Below, in pieces: positions 1 to 9,733 of a DNA stretch of 64,000 nucleotides (within the stretch, counting starts at the first letter, position 1; the number at the start of each line of letters is the position of its first letter). The notes below the pieces were generated by a model that searched no databases, was not told where the DNA came from, and was given only the letters and a program-made list of their open reading frames with translations. Both the position numbers and the translations under genes were made by a program. The stretch covers positions 1,694,001 through 1,758,000 of the forward strand of contig NZ_CP031167.1 in assembly GCF_004346925.1 (NCBI RefSeq). Reading direction: 5' to 3'. The DNA is from Stenotrophomonas sp. ASS1. GTDB lineage: Bacteria > Pseudomonadota > Gammaproteobacteria > Xanthomonadales > Xanthomonadaceae.

Positions 1-579
1 GGCCTTCAAGGGGGCGGCCAATGTTGTGGTTGGCAATGACCTCAATCGCCAGTTCCATGCCGAGCGGCCCAACCAGAAGTGGGTGACTGACGTGACCGAG
101 TTCAAGGTGCAGGGCATGAAGCTATACCTGTCGCCGATCATGGACCTCTACAACGGCGAAATCGTGGCTTATCAGATCAAGCGTCGGCCCGTATTTGATC
201 TGGTGGGTCAAATGCTGGAGGAGGCCATCAAGAAGCTTTCCCCGGATGAGCGCCCCATGATCCACTCCGACCAGGGCTGGCAGTACCAGCATGAAAACTA
301 CCGGCACATGCTGGAAAAGCACTCGTTGAAGCAAAGCATGTCCCGGCGCGGCAACTGCCTGGACAATGCGGCGATGGAGAGCTTCTTTGGAACGCTGAAG
401 TCGGAATTCTTCTACCTGAACAGCTTTGACAGCCTCGAGAGTCTGGAGGCTGGGCTGGTGGAATACATCCAGTACTACAACGAAGAACGCATCAAACTGA
501 AACTGAAAGGTCTGAGCCCGGTAAAGTACCGGGAGCAGGCCCAATCGGCCGCCTGACCCCGTCCAAGTCTCGGGGGTCA
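1..579 (+). mobile_element. IS3-family insertion sequence, right-end fragment
   Basis: The reading frame of an IS3-type transposase is open at the left window edge and stops at 556. Right after it, TGACCCC (554-560) and GGGGTCA (573-579) form an inverted pair, and the CA at 578-579 is a plausible IS terminus. Without the left end I cannot tell whether the element is intact, nor identify target-site duplications. Confidence 0.75.
2..556 (+). CDS. IS3-family transposase OrfB, C-terminal part (5' cut by window edge)
   Basis: The frame enters from outside the window, so the first visible GTG (26) is not the true start. The protein is an rve-type DDE integrase core: the first Asp lies in WVTDVTEF, the second in HSDQGWQYQ, and the catalytic Glu in ESFFGTLKSE. 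The C-terminus YYNEERIKLKLKGLSPVKYR is the usual OrfB tail and most resembles the IS150-like group of IS3. The role is cut-and-copy transposition as an OrfAB fusion; OrfA is not visible. It ends cleanly with no frameshift, so the element may still be active. Confidence 0.9.
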   Translation, partial: AFKGAANVVVGNDLNRQFHAERPNQKWVTDVTEFKVQGMKLYLSPIMDLYNGEIVAYQIKRRPVFDLVGQMLEEAIKKLSPDERPMIHSDQGWQYQHENYRHMLEKHSLKQSMSRRGNCLDNAAMESFFGTLKSEFFYLNSFDSLESLEAGLVEYIQYYNEERIKLKLKGLSPVKYREQAQSAA

Positions 580-670
580 CTTCACCCTGGGGGCTCGATG
601 GCGCCATCCATGGCGCCAACGGTCCTGCCGACCCACACCGCCCCACCTCTGACAGGTTCACTCGGCTGTT

Positions 671-696
671 GGTAGGTGTCGACCTTGGTCGACACA
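671..696. repeat. GTAG-headed hairpin (SMAG/REP-type)
   Basis: GTAG at 672-675 is followed by the 8-bp stem GTGTCGAC / GTCGACAC with a 4-nt loop. GTAG followed by a stem-loop is the described signature of SMAG repeats of S. maltophilia. Confidence 0.7.
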
Positions 697-721
697 TCTG
701 TCAGATATCGATACATCAAAT

Positions 722-762
722 GGGGTCAGATCCGTTTTCCGCAGGAAAACGGATCTGACCCC
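722..762. repeat. Perfect 19-bp inverted repeat with 3-nt loop
   Basis: Arms 722-740 and 744-762 are exactly complementary, beginning GGGGTCAG and ending CTGACCCC around loop GCA. A second element with the same outer bases lies at 6323-6361, so this looks like a dispersed family. No T-tract follows, so it is not an obvious terminator. Confidence 0.75.
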
Positions 763-798
763 AAGAGACGTTCCGACAGATCGCAGGAGACTGTCGAA

Positions 799-900
799 GG
801 CGGGGTGGGTCCGGTTGAGGGGGCGTGAGCCGCATGGATGCGGCGACCGAGCTTACATGGATGTACTTGCAGCGCCCCCCTCAACCGGACCCACCCCGCC
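799..900. repeat. Long inverted repeat (about 27-bp arms) upstream of rsmD
   Basis: Arm 799-825 (GGCGGGGTGGGTCCGG...) is the reverse complement of 873-900 except for one extra C. The loop holds a second hairpin, GCCGCAT-GG-ATGCGGC. Nothing between 557 and 1031 has convincing coding character, so this 475-bp gap is filled by IS remnant and three hairpin elements. Confidence 0.7.
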
Positions 901-1031
901 GGCCCACGGATAGCCGGCTTTTGCCGTTGCTCCGGCCGTTGCCGTGGCTTCGACGGGTGCCGGGCAAAGCCCGGCCGAACTACAATCCCGCTCATGCTGA
1001 AATTCTCGAATACCTCCCGCCGGGGGAGCCG

Positions 1032-2146
<1,115 letters not shown>

Positions 2147-2206
2147 GCCCCGCTGTACCCGCACCCCATTACGTACAACACCACGCACCATTCCGGGAGG
2201 AAACCC

Positions 2207-2698
2207 ATGAACACCACCATGCGCGCGATGCTGATCGCTTCGTTGGCCCTGGCCTTCACCGCCTGCAAGAAGGAAGAGGCCGCTCCGGTCGACGAGGCCA
2301 AGCAGGCCCTGGTCGCTCCGTCCAAGGACGACGATGCAGGCTGGAAGAAGTACCTGCAGGAAGTGGCGATCCAGAACATGGGCAACATCACCAACAGCCC
2401 GTTCCTGTACTACCTCTCGCCGGAATCGGACCCGGACTTCCAGGCCAAGTACGAGCGCCAGACCGAGAGCGCGACCCAGGCCGTGGCCCGTGGCGTGCAG
2501 CCGGGCAACATGCTGGCCTTCGGTTCGTCGGCCTCGGGCAAGATGGCTGACATGATCCAGGCCGTGTTCAAGGACGTGTCGCCGGATTCGATGAAGGGCG
2601 TGCGCGTCGTCTTCATCGGCCAGTCGGCCGACAACGCCCGCGTACAGGCTGCGATCCAGCCGACCGGTGCCGAGTACATTTTCGTCGAAGCCAAGTAA
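2207..2698 (+). CDS. Putative small lipoprotein of unknown function
   Basis: A 163-aa protein with a short signal peptide and lipobox-like FTAC (Cys20), followed by a charged linker; it should be lipid-anchored in the envelope. The start at 2207 is backed by GGGAGG seven bases upstream. The C-terminal half reads as a compact alpha/beta domain (VRVVFIGQ). I recognise no catalytic motif and give no function. It stands alone between coaD and a ferredoxin gene. Confidence 0.75.
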   Translation: MNTTMRAMLIASLALAFTACKKEEAAPVDEAKQALVAPSKDDDAGWKKYLQEVAIQNMGNITNSPFLYYLSPESDPDFQAKYERQTESATQAVARGVQPGNMLAFGSSASGKMADMIQAVFKDVSPDSMKGVRVVFIGQSADNARVQAAIQPTGAEYIFVEAK

Positions 2699-2767
2699 TA
2701 CCGAGCCATGGCGGCCATGCTCCGGCATGGCCCGGGCGGCGTCCTGCAAGGGCGCCGCTGATGACCT

Positions 2768-2801
2768 GACCGGCCCGCGCGCCCGCGCTGGCCGGTCCTT
2801 T
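2768..2801 (+). terminator. Possible weak terminator
   Basis: GACCGGCC (2768-2775) pairs with GGCCGGTC (2790-2797), followed only by CTTTGT. The T-run is poor, so termination is uncertain. Confidence 0.35.
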
Positions 2802-2830
2802 GTCCCAGGGCGCGGGCGAGGAGTATCGCC

Positions 2831-3112
2831 GTGTCGCTGAAAATCAACGAGCTCTGCGTCAACTGCGACGTATGCGAGCCGGCCTGCCCGAACCAGGCCA
2901 TTGCGATGGGTGAAACCATCTACGTGATCGACCCTGCGCGCTGCACCGAATGCGTGGGTCATTTCGACGAGCCACAGTGCGTGGTCGTCTGCCCGGTCGA
3001 GTGCATCGACCCGGACCCGGAGATCGTGGAAACGGAAGACCAGCTGCTGGCCAAGCTGCGCCAGCTGCAGCACGATCACCCCGAACTCTACGCGGAGCCC
3101 CCATCCGAATGA
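2831..3112 (+). CDS. YfhL-type 2[4Fe-4S] ferredoxin
   Basis: A 93-aa small electron carrier with two clusters. The first Cys set is CVNCDVCEPACP, the second CTECVGHFDEPQCVVVCPV; the insert between Cys residues of the second set is typical of the Allochromatium-type/YfhL ferredoxins. The GTG start at 2831 has GAGGAG upstream. Its stop overlaps the ATG of the next gene (ATGA at 3109), so translation of the two is probably coupled, although a functional link between a ferredoxin and a periplasmic transpeptidase is not obvious. Confidence 0.9.
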   Translation: MSLKINELCVNCDVCEPACPNQAIAMGETIYVIDPARCTECVGHFDEPQCVVVCPVECIDPDPEIVETEDQLLAKLRQLQHDHPELYAEPPSE

Positions 3113-4839
3113 AGACGCTGATCGTCCGCCCCCTGTTGCTGCTCGGCCTGCTGCTGAGCCCGATTGCCTGGGCCGACAGCCCGGCCCGTGCCGAGCGCCC
3201 CGATGGCGCGGCCATTGCCAGCGGCCATGCGCTGGCCACCCAGGCGGGCATCGACATCCTGGCGCAGGGCGGCAACGCCTTCGATGCCGCGGTGGCGGTA
3301 TCGTCCACGCTGGCGGTGGTCGAGCCGATCAGTTCCGGCCTGGGCGGTGGTGGCTTCTTCCTGCTGCACGATGCGGCCACCGGCAAGGATGTGATGCTGG
3401 ATGCGCGCGAGACCGCACCGGCCGCTGCGACCCCGCAGGCCTTCCTCGACAAGCAGGGCAACCTCGACCGTGACCGCTCGGTCAATGGCGCCTGGTCGGC
3501 CGGTATCCCGGGCCTGCCTGCGGCGCTGGTCGAGCTGTCGGCCAAGCACGGCAAGCTGCCATTGGCGGCCTCGCTGCAGCCGGCCATCCGCATCGCGCGC
3601 GAAGGCTTCCCGGTGTATGACCGCATGGCCAAGGGCTATGCCTCGCGCCGTGAAGTGATGGAGCGCTATCCCGGAACGCGCGAGGTCTACCTGCGCAACG
3701 GCAAGCCGATCGCCAGCGGTGACCTGTTCAAGCAGCCGGAGCTGGCACAGACGCTGGAGCGCCTGGCCGCAGGTGGCTTCGATGGCTTCTACAAGGGCCA
3801 GACCGGAACGCTGTTGCTGGCCGGCGTGAAGCAGGCCGGCGGCAAGTGGACCGCTGAAGAGCTGGCCGGTTACCGCGTGAAGCAGCGCGAGCCGATCGTG
3901 TTCAACTACAACGGCTGGAAGATCACCACCGCGCCGCCGCCGTCGTCCGGTGGCATCGCGCTGGCCAGCATGCTGCAGATCCTGGAAGGCTGGGATATCA
4001 AGAAGATGGACCCGGCGCACCGCACCCACCTGGTGGTGGAGTCGATGCGTCGCGCCTACCGCGACCGCACCTTCTTCCTCGGCGATCCGGACTTCGTGCA
4101 GATCCCGCAGAAGGTGCTGACCAGCAAGGACTATGCACAGGGCCTGCGGGCGACCATCCATCCGGAGAAGGCCACGCCCAGCGACCTGCTGTCGGGCAAC
4201 CCGACGCCGCTGGAAGACGACGAGACCACGCACTTCTCGATCATCGACCGCGACGGCAACCGCGTCGGCGCCACCCAGACCGTCAACCTGCTGTACGGCT
4301 CGGGGCTGATTCCCAAGGGCACCGGCGTGCTGCTGAACAACGAGATGGACGACTTCGCGCTGAAGCCGGGCACGCCCAATGCGTTCGGCGTGATGGGCTA
4401 TGAAGCCAATGCGCCGAAGCCGGGCAAGCGCATGCTCAGCTCGATGACGCCGACCTTCATGGAGAACGCCGACAAGGTGGTGGTGCTGGGCACCCCGGGT
4501 GGCAGCCGCATCATCACCATGGTGCTGCTGGGCATCCTCGGCTACGACGACGGCCTGGATGCGCAGCAGGTTGCCGCACTGCCGCGCTACCACCACCAGT
4601 GGCTGCCGGACCTGATCGAAGCCGAGGACGATGCGTTCGACGCGGCCACGGTGAAGCAGCTGCAGGCGATGGGCCACAAGATCGACCTGCCGGGCAATGT
4701 CGCCGTGGGTGGCCGCGGTTCCAGCCACGTGTGGGGCAACCTGCAGACCGTGGAATGGGACCGCAGGGCCAACAAGCTGTTCGGTGGCAGTGACCCGCGC
4801 AACCCGGTGGGCAGTGCCCAGGTGCTGCCGGCACACTGA
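3109..4839 (+). CDS. ggt: Gamma-glutamyltranspeptidase (glutathione hydrolase)
   Basis: A 576-aa periplasmic Ntn-hydrolase precursor that cleaves gamma-glutamyl bonds such as those in glutathione. It starts with a signal peptide ending near AWADS. The conserved GQGGNAFDAAVA-like segment (AQGGNAFDAAVAV) and the autoprocessing site TTHFS with candidate nucleophile Thr373 are present, as is the C-terminal GTPGGSRI. The ATG at 3109 overlaps the ferredoxin stop; the longer upstream frame lies inside the ferredoxin gene and is not used. A terminator follows at 4886. Confidence 0.94.
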   Translation: MKTLIVRPLLLLGLLLSPIAWADSPARAERPDGAAIASGHALATQAGIDILAQGGNAFDAAVAVSSTLAVVEPISSGLGGGGFFLLHDAATGKDVMLDARETAPAAATPQAFLDKQGNLDRDRSVNGAWSAGIPGLPAALVELSAKHGKLPLAASLQPAIRIAREGFPVYDRMAKGYASRREVMERYPGTREVYLRNGKPIASGDLFKQPELAQTLERLAAGGFDGFYKGQTGTLLLAGVKQAGGKWTAEELAGYRVKQREPIVFNYNGWKITTAPPPSSGGIALASMLQILEGWDIKKMDPAHRTHLVVESMRRAYRDRTFFLGDPDFVQIPQKVLTSKDYAQGLRATIHPEKATPSDLLSGNPTPLEDDETTHFSIIDRDGNRVGATQTVNLLYGSGLIPKGTGVLLNNEMDDFALKPGTPNAFGVMGYEANAPKPGKRMLSSMTPTFMENADKVVVLGTPGGSRIITMVLLGILGYDDGLDAQQVAALPRYHHQWLPDLIEAEDDAFDAATVKQLQAMGHKIDLPGNVAVGGRGSSHVWGNLQTVEWDRRANKLFGGSDPRNPVGSAQVLPAH

Positions 4840-4885
4840 TCCGGTGGTGCCGGCTGCTGGCCGGCAATCCGGCTGATTATCGAAA

Positions 4886-4912
4886 CCCCGCCTTTGCCGG
4901 CGGGGTTTTCTG
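4886..4912 (+). terminator. Rho-independent terminator after ggt
   Basis: Stem CCCCGCC (4886-4892) / GGCGGGG (4899-4905), followed by TTTTCTGTTT. Confidence 0.85.
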
Positions 4913-4959
4913 TTTCCCTTCTAGCGATTATTTAACGAGCCGGCGCCGATAATCGACAC

Positions 4960-5847
4960 ATGAAACTCTGGTCTATTCGTGGAAACTCGCAGCGTCTTGA
5001 TGGCGGCGCGATGTTCGGCAACGCGCCGCGCGCGTTGTGGGAAAAATGGGCGGCACCGGACGAGCTCAATCGCATCGAGCTGGCCTGCCGTGCGCTGCTT
5101 GCCAGCCCGCTGGAAGGCAAGACGGTGCTGTTTGAAACCGGTATCGGCGCGTTCTTCGATCCGCGCATGCGCGAGCGCTACGGCGTGCAGGAAAGCCAGC
5201 ACGTGCTGATCGATTCGTTGCGCGAGGCGGGTTTCGAGCATGAGGATATCGACGTGGTGGTGCTCAGCCACCTGCACTTCGATCATGCCGGCGGACTGCT
5301 GGCGGCCTGGAGCGAAGGGCGTGAGCCCGAGTTGCTGTTCCCCAACGCAACCTACGTGGTCGGCGCACAGCATTGGCAGCGCGCCGTGCAGCCACACCCG
5401 CGCGATCGCGCCAGCTTCATTCCGGAACTGCCGGGCCTGCTGCAGGCCAGTGGCCGGCTGGAAGTGGTGGACGGGGAGTACTCGAAGGCGCTCGGCCGCA
5501 GCGTGCGCTTCAGTTACAGCGACGGGCATACACCGGGGCTGATGCTGGCCGAGATCGTCGGTCACGCGCATCCAGGCGAAAGTGCGCATGGTGGCGTGGT
5601 GTTCTGTGCCGACCTGATCCCGGGCCGCTCATGGGTACACGTGCCGATCACCATGGGCTACGACCGCAATGCCGAGCTGCTGATCGACGAGAAGCGGCAG
5701 TTCCTGGAAGACAAGCTGGCGCGCAACGTGCGGCTGTTCTTCACCCACGATCCGCAGGTGGCATTGGCGCAGCTTGGCAGGGATGACAAGGGGCGTTTCG
5801 TGACCCTGCACGAGCAGGGTGAGCTGAAGGCACGCGCCCTGGGGTAA
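4960..5847 (+). CDS. Metallo-beta-lactamase-fold hydrolase
   Basis: A 295-aa protein without a signal peptide. The zinc motif HxHxDH is HLHFDHAGG (His104, His106, Asp108, His109); further metal ligands probably lie in SDGHTPG and FTHDP. This arrangement is typical of MBL-fold hydrolases acting on small esters or lactones, but the substrate cannot be deduced. It is a single gene bounded by terminators (4886 and 5854). Confidence 0.85.
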   Translation: MKLWSIRGNSQRLDGGAMFGNAPRALWEKWAAPDELNRIELACRALLASPLEGKTVLFETGIGAFFDPRMRERYGVQESQHVLIDSLREAGFEHEDIDVVVLSHLHFDHAGGLLAAWSEGREPELLFPNATYVVGAQHWQRAVQPHPRDRASFIPELPGLLQASGRLEVVDGEYSKALGRSVRFSYSDGHTPGLMLAEIVGHAHPGESAHGGVVFCADLIPGRSWVHVPITMGYDRNAELLIDEKRQFLEDKLARNVRLFFTHDPQVALAQLGRDDKGRFVTLHEQGELKARALG

Positions 5848-5853
5848 TGGCAT

Positions 5854-5877
5854 GGCCGGGCAATGCCCGGCCTTTTA
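5854..5877 (+). terminator. Rho-independent terminator
   Basis: Perfect 8-bp stem GGCCGGGC (5854-5861) / GCCCGGCC (5865-5872), loop AAT, then TTTT. Confidence 0.85.
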
Positions 5878-5890
5878 CTGATGTCCGTGG

Positions 5891-5909
5891 ATCCACGCCA
5901 TGCGTGGAT
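5891..5909. repeat. SMAG-like hairpin
   Basis: ATCCACGC-CAT-GCGTGGAT. The same stem occurs at 15890-15908, there headed by a canonical GTAG; here the head is degenerate. Confidence 0.55.
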
Positions 5910-5932
5910 GGCGTTTCATCCGGATGCGACCA

Positions 5933-6226
5933 TTACGACGCCTTCAGGCAGCTGCTCATGAAGGTCTTGCGCGCATCACCGGCCAGCTTTTTGGCGCCCG
6001 CGTCAGCGTTGCACTTGCGCATGCGTTCCTGCTGCGTATTGACCGGCTTGGCGTCGGCCGCGTGGCCGCTGAGGCAGGAGCTCTGTGCAGTCTTGTAGGC
6101 ATCGCCCTTCAGCCCCTTGTTCTTGGCCGAGCATTCGGCCATGCGCTGCTGCTGCGGAGTGGTGGCATTGGCAGCCAGGGGCAGGCCGACCAGCAGGACG
6201 GCGGCCAGCAGGAAAGAGGCTTTCAT
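5933..6226 (-). CDS. PsiF-repeat family exported protein
   Basis: A 97-aa small protein with a clear signal peptide (MKASFLLAAVLLVGLPLAANA). The mature part holds two copies of the PsiF-type unit: QQQRMAEC...KGDAYKTAQSSCL and QQERMRKC...AGDARKTFMSSCL, each with paired Cys residues. PsiF is a phosphate-starvation-inducible protein of unknown biochemical role in E. coli. The start at 6226 has GGAG upstream; an in-frame Met 19 codons earlier has no such support and would spoil the signal peptide. Confidence 0.85.
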   Translation of the reverse strand: MKASFLLAAVLLVGLPLAANATTPQQQRMAECSAKNKGLKGDAYKTAQSSCLSGHAADAKPVNTQQERMRKCNADAGAKKLAGDARKTFMSSCLKAS

Positions 6227-6322
6227 CGGGAGCTCCAAGGGTGGCGGGTGCGCGGAGCATTCGCTTCCCGGCGCCAAGAGCACGTGAAGAATCGCAACGC
6301 GGCCGCGATGGCCTGCGCTGTT

Positions 6323-6361
6323 GGGGTCAGCCCCCTTTCGCGGTGAAAGGACTCTGACCCC
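6323..6361. repeat. Imperfect hairpin of the GGGGTCAG family
   Basis: Outer GGGGTCAG / CTGACCCC (6323-6330 and 6354-6361) encloses an inner CCTTTC/GAAAGG stem. The outer bases are identical to those of the repeat at 722-762. It sits between the ends of psiF-like and upp transcripts. Confidence 0.6.
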
Positions 6362-6372
6362 GGTTCGTCGGA

Positions 6373-7005
6373 TCAGCCGACGCGGGTACCGAAGATGCGG
6401 TCACCGGCATCGCCCAGGCCCGGCAGGATGTAGCCCTTGTCGTTGAGCTGGGCATCAATGGCCGCGGTGTAGATCTCCACGTCCGGGTGCACGGCCTTGA
6501 CCGCCTCGATGCCTTCCGGCGCGGCCACCAGGAAGATGCCCTTGATGCGGCGGGCACCGGCCCGCTTGAGCATGTCGATGGTGGCGATCAGGGTGCCGCC
6601 GGTGGCCAGCATCGGGTCCAGGATCAGCGCGTCGCGCTCTTCCAGGCGCCCGGTCAGGCGCTCGAAGTAGGGCACCGGCTGCAGGGTTTCCTCATCGCGC
6701 TGCAGCCCGACCACGCTGACACGGGCCGCCGGGATCAGCGACAGCACGCCGCTGAGCATGCCCAGGCCGGCGCGCAGGATCGGCACCACGGTGATCTTGG
6801 CGCCCGCAATGCGCTGCACGGTGACCGGGCCGGCCCAGCCGGGCAGGGTGTGCGGCTCGGTGTCCAGGTCGGCGGTGGCCTCGTAGGCCAGCAGCGTGCC
6901 CAACTCGTTGGCCAGTTCGCGGAAATCCTTGGTGCTGAGCGCAGCGTTGCGCATCAGGCCGATCTTGTGCTGCACCAGCGGGTGGCGCACTTCGACGATC
7001 TTCAT
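6373..7005 (-). CDS. upp: Uracil phosphoribosyltransferase
   Basis: A 210-aa cytosolic salvage enzyme making UMP from uracil and PRPP. Key marks are RAGLGM near the middle, the PRPP-binding loop [14 protein letters not shown] and the C-terminal uracil-binding [16 protein letters not shown]. The ATG at 7005 gives the standard length; the frame extends upstream through an unlikely basic stretch. It is divergent from the TonB-receptor operon, with 166 bp between. Confidence 0.95.
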   Translation of the reverse strand: MKIVEVRHPLVQHKIGLMRNAALSTKDFRELANELGTLLAYEATADLDTEPHTLPGWAGPVTVQRIAGAKITVVPILRAGLGMLSGVLSLIPAARVSVVGLQRDEETLQPVPYFERLTGRLEERDALILDPMLATGGTLIATIDMLKRAGARRIKGIFLVAAPEGIEAVKAVHPDVEIYTAAIDAQLNDKGYILPGLGDAGDRIFGTRVG

Positions 7006-7171
7006 GGTCGGGAAGGGGAAAAGGAGAGAGGGCGCCATTTTGCCGGATCGGCGGGCCGAACCCAAACCGGGCCGTGGCCCTGGTACGCGAAATGTGCAGG
7101 CGCATGTCACGGCCATGCAACCTTGCGGACATACCGTGCAGACCCATTCTTAACAGGAATGGGGATTCCCA

Positions 7172-9733
7172 GTGCATATCAAGACTCCGTTGGCCGTTGC
7201 CATCACGCTGACCCTGGCAATGGGGGCCGCAGCACCCCTGCAGGCCGCCGGGCAGCAGGCGGTAGCCGCCACCGGCGCCGTGGCGTCCGACGCGGTCGAC
7301 CTGGACCGCATCGAAGTGCGCGCCCAGCTCGAATCACAGATCCGCGCGGTCGACCTCAAGCGCAGCAGCGACGCCATCGAAGATGCGGTGTCCTCCGATG
7401 CACTGGGCCAGTACCCGGACAAGAACGTCGCCGAGTCGCTGCAGCGCCTGCCGGGCATCAGCGTGACCCGCGACCAGGGCGAGGGGCGCTTCGTGGTCAT
7501 CCGCGGTCTGGACGCCAACCTCAACAGCGTCAGCGTGGATGGCATCGCCATCGGTACGCCGGAGGATTCCAGCCGCGCCGCACCGCTGGATGTGATTCCG
7601 TCCGATTCCACCGAGCGCCTGCGCGTGGTCAAGTCGCCGACCCCGGACATGCCCGGTGATGCCATCGGCGGCGCCGTGCTGGTGGAATCGGCCTCGGCCT
7701 TCGACCGCGACGGTCGCAGCCTGCGTGGCAAGATCGAAGGCAGCCACCAGCAGTTGTCCGGCGAGACCAGCCCCAAGGCCGCCTTCAACTACAGCGAAGT
7801 GTTCAACGACACCTTCGGTGTGGCGCTGGGCGTGAACTACCAGAAGCGCAAGTTCGAGTCGGACAACACCGAAGTGGAGTATGACGGCGAGGACGATGCC
7901 GTCCCCGGCGATGTCACCGCGATCAACCTGCAGCACCGCAAGTACGAGATCGAGCGCAAGCGCATCGGTGCCAACCTCAACCTTGACTGGCGCCCGAATG
8001 AAGACAGCAAGTACTACCTGCGCACGCTGTACAGCCAGTTCGACGATGCGGAGACCCGCCAGCGCGTGATCTTCAACTTCGACGACGCGAAGATGGTCAA
8101 GACCGGCACCGACCAGTACCGCCTGGATGGAATGCCGAAAGATTCCATCGACAAGCGCATGCGCTACCGCACCAAGAAGGAGAACACCTTCGCGGCCAGT
8201 CTCGGTGGCGAGAACAAGCTGACCAACGCCGTGGTCGATTACCGGATCGGCTACACCCGTACCGAAGAGCGCGTGAACGACGAGATGGAGGCGCGCTTCA
8301 AGCTCAACGGCAAGGCCTTCAACGGCACCCTGGACCAAAGCAGCCGCCTGCCCAGCTACAGTTTCGACAACCCGCAGTGGCTGGACAACAGCAACTACGC
8401 GTTCGACCGCTTCGTGCTCTCACCCAAGCAGGTGAACGACAAGGAGCACAGCGCGCAGGTCAACGTGCGCTTCGACGGCGACAGCAGCAGCATCAAGTTC
8501 GGCCTGCTGGGTCGCTGGCGCGACCGTGACGTGAATGTGGACGAGCGCGAACTGCGTGTCGGCCCGAAGGTGGCGCTGTCGAGCTGGAGCACCTCCTCGC
8601 CGGAACACCGCCACGGCAACCTGGGTGACGGCATGGATTCGGCCGCGATGCGTGCCTTCTGGGCGGCCAATGGCGGCCAGTACAGCGCCCGTCCCCAGGA
8701 TGCCGGTGGCAACGCGATGACATCGCTGGAAGAGGACTACGTGGCCAGCGAAGACATCTTCGCCAGCTATGCGATGGGCACCTGGGACGTGGGCGCGCTG
8801 CGCATCATCGGCGGTGTGCGCGTGGAAAATACCCAGTTCAAGGCGGTCGGCAATCAGGTGGACGTGGCCTCCAACGGGCGCAGCTTCACCGTCACCCCGA
8901 GGGTGGCCAACAGCAGCTACACCAACGTGCTGCCGGGCCTGCACCTGCGCTACGACGCGGCCGATGACTGGGTGCTGCGCGCCTCGGCCAACAAGACCGT
9001 ATCGCGCCCGTCCTTCGGTGACATCTCGCCGCGCGTGGGCTACAGCCGCGGCGACGAGGAAGTGCGCCTGGGTAATCCGGAACTGGATCCGTACGAGTCG
9101 AAGAACATCGACCTGTCGGTGGAGAAGTACATCGGCAGCACCGGTATCGTTTCACTTGGCCTGTTCCACAAGTCGATCGATAGCTACATCGTGCAAACGG
9201 TGCGGACCAATGATCCCGCTTATGGCGGCTTCGACGTGACCCAGCCGATCAATGGCCGCAAGGCCACCGTGCGCGGTGCGGAATTTAACTGGCAGCAGCA
9301 GCTGGCCTTCCTGCCGGACGGCCTGGATGGCCTGCTGGTCGGTGCCAGTGGCACCTGGCTGGATACCAAGTTCGATGCCGGCATCAAGGACCGTGCAGGC
9401 GAGGACTTCACACTGCCGCGCGCCTCCAAGCATGTCTACAGCGCACACATCGGCTATGAAAAGTACGGTGTGAGTACACGCCTGGCGGCGGTATACCGCA
9501 GCGAGTACCTGGACAGCATCGGCAAGGGCCGGGCGTTCGACATCTACGTTGCACCGAACACCCAGCTCGATTTCTCGCTGGACTACAAGTTCACCCCGCG
9601 GGTGAGCATGTATTTCGAAGCACAGAACCTGCTGGACAAGCCGCTTGAGCTGTACCAGGGCACGCGCTCGCGCACCCTGCAGATGGAAGAATACGGTCGC
9701 ACCTACGCGCTCGGCCTGAAGGTGGCACTGTGA
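7172..9733 (+). CDS. TonB-dependent outer-membrane receptor (phytate/phosphate-ester operon)
   Basis: An 853-aa receptor starting with GTG at 7172. A signal peptide ends near LQAAG. The plug domain (about 50-170) contains NVAESLQRLPGISVTRDQG and VVIRGLDANLNSVSVDG; the rest is a 22-strand-type barrel ending in a typical aromatic-poor but family-like EEYGRTYALGLKVAL. It transports a ligand across the outer membrane using TonB energy. The next gene overlaps its stop (TGATG), and the following three genes are exported phosphatases, so the ligand is inferred to be a phosphate ester such as phytate or a metal-phytate complex. Confidence 0.9.
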   Translation: MHIKTPLAVAITLTLAMGAAAPLQAAGQQAVAATGAVASDAVDLDRIEVRAQLESQIRAVDLKRSSDAIEDAVSSDALGQYPDKNVAESLQRLPGISVTRDQGEGRFVVIRGLDANLNSVSVDGIAIGTPEDSSRAAPLDVIPSDSTERLRVVKSPTPDMPGDAIGGAVLVESASAFDRDGRSLRGKIEGSHQQLSGETSPKAAFNYSEVFNDTFGVALGVNYQKRKFESDNTEVEYDGEDDAVPGDVTAINLQHRKYEIERKRIGANLNLDWRPNEDSKYYLRTLYSQFDDAETRQRVIFNFDDAKMVKTGTDQYRLDGMPKDSIDKRMRYRTKKENTFAASLGGENKLTNAVVDYRIGYTRTEERVNDEMEARFKLNGKAFNGTLDQSSRLPSYSFDNPQWLDNSNYAFDRFVLSPKQVNDKEHSAQVNVRFDGDSSSIKFGLLGRWRDRDVNVDERELRVGPKVALSSWSTSSPEHRHGNLGDGMDSAAMRAFWAANGGQYSARPQDAGGNAMTSLEEDYVASEDIFASYAMGTWDVGALRIIGGVRVENTQFKAVGNQVDVASNGRSFTVTPRVANSSYTNVLPGLHLRYDAADDWVLRASANKTVSRPSFGDISPRVGYSRGDEEVRLGNPELDPYESKNIDLSVEKYIGSTGIVSLGLFHKSIDSYIVQTVRTNDPAYGGFDVTQPINGRKATVRGAEFNWQQQLAFLPDGLDGLLVGASGTWLDTKFDAGIKDRAGEDFTLPRASKHVYSAHIGYEKYGVSTRLAAVYRSEYLDSIGKGRAFDIYVAPNTQLDFSLDYKFTPRVSMYFEAQNLLDKPLELYQGTRSRTLQMEEYGRTYALGLKVAL

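Noticed and set aside
7104..7121. Possible Pho box upstream of the TonB receptor (ATGTCAC...CATGCAA)
   Set aside because: Only the first half-site matches; the second is poor. Phosphate control remains possible but is not shown by the sequence.
6487..7659. A 390-aa plus-strand frame opposite upp and running into the receptor gene
   Set aside because: It is antisense to upp and out of frame with the receptor gene; no protein-like motifs.
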